Origin: Candidatus Hydrogenedentota bacterium
GTDB taxonomy: Bacteria > Hydrogenedentota > Hydrogenedentia > Hydrogenedentales > SLHB01
NCBI GenBank assembly: GCA_007136375.1
Contig: SLHB01000436.1
Coordinates: forward strand, 1 to 9,622
Direction of reading: 5' to 3'
Length of the DNA: 9,622 nt
The notes under the pieces are model-generated. The model worked only from the letters and a program-made list of their open reading frames with translations. It was not told where the DNA came from and did no database searches. Every line of letters begins with the position of its first letter. Within the stretch, counting starts at the first letter, position 1. A program made the position numbers and the translations under genes. Shown one piece after another: positions 6,929-9,622 of the stretch.

Positions 6929-8980
6929 TCACTCGGATGCGGCCAAGCCGCGCACGGCTTGCAACGGCGGCAGCCCGAAGGTTTCGAATACGACGGTCCC
7001 GCCGCTGTCGAGCACATAGGTTCGCGCGGCGCCCGGGGGCGCGCCTTGCAGCACCGGCGCCCCGGCGCTGGACAGCTCCACCGGTCCGTCCGCCACAACG
7101 GCCGCGCCCACGCCGAGACGCTCCCACACTTCCGCCGCGGCGGCCACACCGGCGGCGGTCATCTCCGCCTCCGCCGCCGCGCAATAGACCAACACCATGG
7201 GCCGGCCGTCCCCTTCTGGCGGCGGCCCGCTCAGCCGCGGCAAGCCTTCCCACTCCAACAATTTGCCGAGGAGAGAATCGCCCTGACCGGCGCCGGAGAG
7301 CGCGACCTCCATCTCTCCGGACTCGCCCGTAACGTACACATCCTCCGCGCCGCCCGAATGGGCGCCCGCCGCCGCCACGATTTGCAGGGGCGTCCGCGCC
7401 GGGGCCGCGGGCCACTCGAAGCGGCCGTCGCTCTGGGACACGGTCCGCCACAGGGGCACGGAGGCCGTCTCCGCGTCTTCATACAACATGCCCGCCACGG
7501 CGGCGCCTTGCAGGCCGCGGCCGCGCCCGTCGACCACGCGGCCCGTCACCGTTTCCAAGGGCAACAACTGCACGCGCGCGCCTCCGGCGTCTTGCCGCTC
7601 CAAGGCGAACAGCGCGCCCTCGGGCCGATCCGGATGCTCCGCCAACCCGATGATGGGACCGTCCTCGGGCAACGCGGCCACCTGAATCGTGGCGGCTCCA
7701 TCGGCGTCCGTGACGCGCCAACCGAATTGCGCGGGCCGCAGCACCGTGATCACGACGCCGGGCGCCGGCTCCATCTCCGCGTCCACCACTTCCACGCGAA
7801 AGGCGGGCACGCGGGCCAGCCACATCGTTGGCAGCTCGACCTCTTCCTCCTCGCTCACCATCACGCGGAAGGCGCGGTCGCTGGGGGGCTGATAACCCGC
7901 GGCGGACTCGAAGCGGAGGATATTCTCGCCCACGGTGGCGTCCACGCTGAACCGGCCCGAAGCGCCCGTGCGCACCACGGCGGCGCGGCTCCCTTGCGCG
8001 TCCAAGCGTAGCCGCGCTCCAGCGACGGGCTCCTGGGTGGACGCGTCCAGGATCTCGCCCGTGATGCGCCCCTTGGCCGCCACGGTAATCGTAACCCGGA
8101 TCTGGGGGTGCTCGCGGCTCACGCCAATCTGCTGCCAGGCGGGGCTGCTGTACCGGCCGGCATCGGCGCGGAAGGCGTAGGCCCCTTCGCCGAGACGCAC
8201 GGCGAATTCGCCTTGGCTGTTGCTCTGGGAAAGGACGCTGTCATGGGGCGGCTCGGCGTTGGTGAACACGACGGAGGCGTTGTTGACGGGATAGCCGTCG
8301 CGGGAGACCACCTCGCCGCGCACGAGCGTGCCGGGGTCTAACGCGACCCGCACGTTCTCCGTGCCAACGGTCACGCCTTCCACGCCCTTCTGTGCGTATT
8401 GGGGATGGCCAATCTTTAGCGCTATCTGACGGCCCTGGGGCAAACGGCCAACGGAAAAAGCGCCGCCCGCGCCGGACCGGGGCTCTTCGAACCCAAAGGC
8501 TTGCAGCTTCGCCAAGGGAATGCCCACGGGATCGGACCCCAGGAGCGCCACGCGGGTGATGCGCGCGCCTTCGACAGCCTCGCCGTCTTCGTTGGATACG
8601 GTCCCTTGGATGTTGCCGGCTGGCTCCAGGCGGATGCCCACGCCGGTGACGGCGTCGTCGGTCCCGACGGTCACGGTGCGCCCGCCAAAGGCCTGACCGT
8701 CCGCGATAGCGAACACGCCGGCGCGGCCCGCCGCGACGCCCTGAAAGGCGAACTGGCCTTGGCTCCCCGTGACGGCGCGGATGAGATCGGCGTCCATGCC
8801 AGATTCAATAAAGACCTGCGCGCCCTCGACTGCGGCGCCGTCCGGCCCCACGATGTGGCCCGACACCGTGGACGCCACGGCGCTCGCCGGCGCCAAGCAT
8901 GGAACAAGACACACCACTAACGCCGCCAGCGCCACGCCCACCGGCGCGCCAGGGCGCGCGCAAGGCTTGCTCTTGATCAT
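6929..8980 (-). CDS. secreted six-repeat carboxypeptidase-regulatory-like protein with degenerate thioredoxin-like tail
   Basis: This 683-residue exported protein has a signal peptide (1 to about 36, ending AVA). Six carboxypeptidase regulatory-like beta-sandwich repeats follow, starting near residues 38, 123, 219, 304, 392 and 477; motifs such as GHIVGPDGAAVEGAQV and GRVVDGRGRGLQGAAV recur. From about residue 570 the pattern changes to a probable decayed thioredoxin-like domain: RPMVLVYC (593-600) in place of the first core strand and TYVLDSGGTVVFETFG (654-669) like the late TlpA strands. No CxxC is present; Cys600 is the only Cys after the signal peptide. The tail call is weaker than in the downstream paralogue. 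The ATG at 8980 has AAGAGGA 6 bases upstream and opens into the signal peptide. The paralogue starts 55 bases downstream, which suggests tandem duplication followed by strong divergence and one operon. No catalytic motif is seen and the role is unknown. Confidence 0.83.
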   Translation of the reverse strand: MIKSKPCARPGAPVGVALAALVVCLVPCLAPASAVASTVSGHIVGPDGAAVEGAQVFIESGMDADLIRAVTGSQGQFAFQGVAAGRAGVFAIADGQAFGGRTVTVGTDDAVTGVGIRLEPAGNIQGTVSNEDGEAVEGARITRVALLGSDPVGIPLAKLQAFGFEEPRSGAGGAFSVGRLPQGRQIALKIGHPQYAQKGVEGVTVGTENVRVALDPGTLVRGEVVSRDGYPVNNASVVFTNAEPPHDSVLSQSNSQGEFAVRLGEGAYAFRADAGRYSSPAWQQIGVSREHPQIRVTITVAAKGRITGEILDASTQEPVAGARLRLDAQGSRAAVVRTGASGRFSVDATVGENILRFESAAGYQPPSDRAFRVMVSEEEEVELPTMWLARVPAFRVEVVDAEMEPAPGVVITVLRPAQFGWRVTDADGAATIQVAALPEDGPIIGLAEHPDRPEGALFALERQDAGGARVQLLPLETVTGRVVDGRGRGLQGAAVAGMLYEDAETASVPLWRTVSQSDGRFEWPAAPARTPLQIVAAAGAHSGGAEDVYVTGESGEMEVALSGAGQGDSLLGKLLEWEGLPRLSGPPPEGDGRPMVLVYCAAAEAEMTAAGVAAAAEVWERLGVGAAVVADGPVELSSAGAPVLQGAPPGAARTYVLDSGGTVVFETFGLPPLQAVRGLAASE

Positions 8981-8986
8981 GGAGAA

Positions 8987-8993
8987 TCCTCTT
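8987..8993 (-). promoter_or_regulatory. ribosome binding site of the six-repeat protein gene
   Basis: On the minus strand AAGAGGA lies 6 bases before the ATG at 8980. It supports that start over the longer open frame that runs back into the lipoprotein gene. Confidence 0.6.
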
Positions 8994-9026
8994 ACGAAAA
9001 CGCGGGAAGGTCCAACGCGGTCCGCC

Positions 9027-9622
9027 TCAGTCCCGGGACGCGGCGCGAAGGTCATTGAACCGGCAGACGCCCTCGCGCGCGCTGATGCCCGCGCCGCCCG
9101 TATGCAATAGGGACGGATGCTGCGCCGTGAACAAGCGCTCGCCGTTGACATAGACCGACATCTCCGCGCCGTCCGTCGCGACGCGCAAGTGATAGGTTTG
9201 CTCCGGCTGCATGGGGCGCACGTCCGTGTAGACGCGTATCCATTCGCCGTCCTGAAAACGCCAGAGATGAGCGCCGTCGACATTGAGCACCGCCATGAAC
9301 ATGGAGGTGACCACGCCGCCGCTCTCGCGCACACGGTACAGCAATCCCGGCGCCGCGCCCGCCTCGAACTCCACCAACGCCTCGATGACCAAATCGCGGG
9401 CTTGGAAGCCGTCCACCAGCGCCATGCTCACGCCAGCGCCGCCCTCGCCCGTCTGAATGTGTTCCGGCGGCACGCCGGCCGGCAGCGCGTTCACCAGCCC
9501 GTTCGCCGTGTGTTCCCATTCGCCCGTGTGTTCGTGGCCGCTTTCCCGTACATTCCGCAACTCGGCGAAATCCACCAGCGGCGGGCCGGTGGCGGCGCAA
9601 CCCGCCAACACCAGCGCCAGAA
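9027..9622 (-). CDS. lipoprotein with concanavalin-like (LamG/DUF1080-type) fold, 5' end cut by window
   Basis: The frame runs through the right edge, so the true start is outside. The first visible residues read LALVLAGC, the end of a signal peptide with a lipobox, so the mature protein is lipid-anchored at that Cys and only a short piece of signal peptide is missing. About 190 mature residues follow and are complete. They show the pattern of a concanavalin A-like jelly roll: GEWEHTANGLVN near the N terminus, alternating strands through ALVEFEAG and SMFMAVLNVDG, VYVNGERLF, and the closing GISAREGVCRFNDLRAAS, which resembles the G-x-x-x-x-G-x-x-x-F-D-x-x-R ending common to LamG/DUF1080 domains. 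The family call rests on pattern, not on a catalytic motif. It may bind or act on carbohydrate at the cell surface. It is first of the three visible minus-strand genes, 46 bases before the next. Confidence 0.75.
   Translation of the reverse strand, partial: LALVLAGCAATGPPLVDFAELRNVRESGHEHTGEWEHTANGLVNALPAGVPPEHIQTGEGGAGVSMALVDGFQARDLVIEALVEFEAGAAPGLLYRVRESGGVVTSMFMAVLNVDGAHLWRFQDGEWIRVYTDVRPMQPEQTYHLRVATDGAEMSVYVNGERLFTAQHPSLLHTGGAGISAREGVCRFNDLRAASRD

Noticed and set aside
6874..7149. N-terminal extension of the five-repeat protein gene
   Set aside because: It overlaps the end of the preceding gene in another frame. The ATG at 6873 has a ribosome binding site and begins a signal peptide.
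5857..7332. Plus-strand open frame of 491 codons opposite the two repeat proteins
   Set aside because: It spans the gap between two well-supported minus-strand genes, its end is Arg/Pro-rich low-complexity sequence, and it has no recognisable fold. It is a shadow of the antisense genes.
9030..9600. A second minus-strand frame overlapping the lipoprotein gene
   Set aside because: It is Arg/Gly-rich with no pattern, while the other frame has a lipobox and a jelly-roll-like ending.

Overview
The window carries two blocks of genes that point toward each other. The left block (plus strand, 1 to about 4887) is the 3' part of an rnf operon: the end of rnfC, then complete rnfD, rnfG, rnfE and rnfA, overlapping or nearly abutting. 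It continues with a 62-residue membrane-anchored Cys-rich protein and, after 45 bases, an anaerobic sulfatase maturase of the radical SAM/SPASM type that ends in a SEC-C zinc motif. The right block (minus strand, 9622 down to 4990) has three envelope genes read in this order: a lipoprotein with a concanavalin-like fold (its 5' end is cut by the window edge), a secreted six-repeat carboxypeptidase-regulatory-like protein, and a secreted five-repeat paralogue. Both paralogues end in a thioredoxin-like domain that lacks the CxxC pair.

Rnf is a membrane complex that couples electron flow between reduced ferredoxin and NAD to ion transport. The visible parts look intact: two 4Fe-4S motifs in RnfC, D-G-x-[ST]-G-A-T flavinylation sites in RnfD and RnfG, and the paired membrane cysteines of RnfA and RnfE. 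rnfB is not in the window. It may lie upstream of rnfC, as in the order B-C-D-G-E-A; its place after rnfA is taken by the small Cys protein, which resembles in layout the NqrM maturation factor of Na+-NQR. The maturase needs low-potential electrons, so its position just behind rnf may be functional, but this is inference.

The organism is a high-GC bacterium with anaerobic, ferredoxin-based metabolism, sulfatase maturation and large secreted beta-sandwich proteins. This combination is typical of PVC-type or Hydrogenedentota-like lineages, but no marker gene in the window settles the taxonomy. The convergent gap of about 100 bases holds no gene and no convincing terminator. I saw no tRNA, rRNA, insertion sequence, CRISPR array or integrase.
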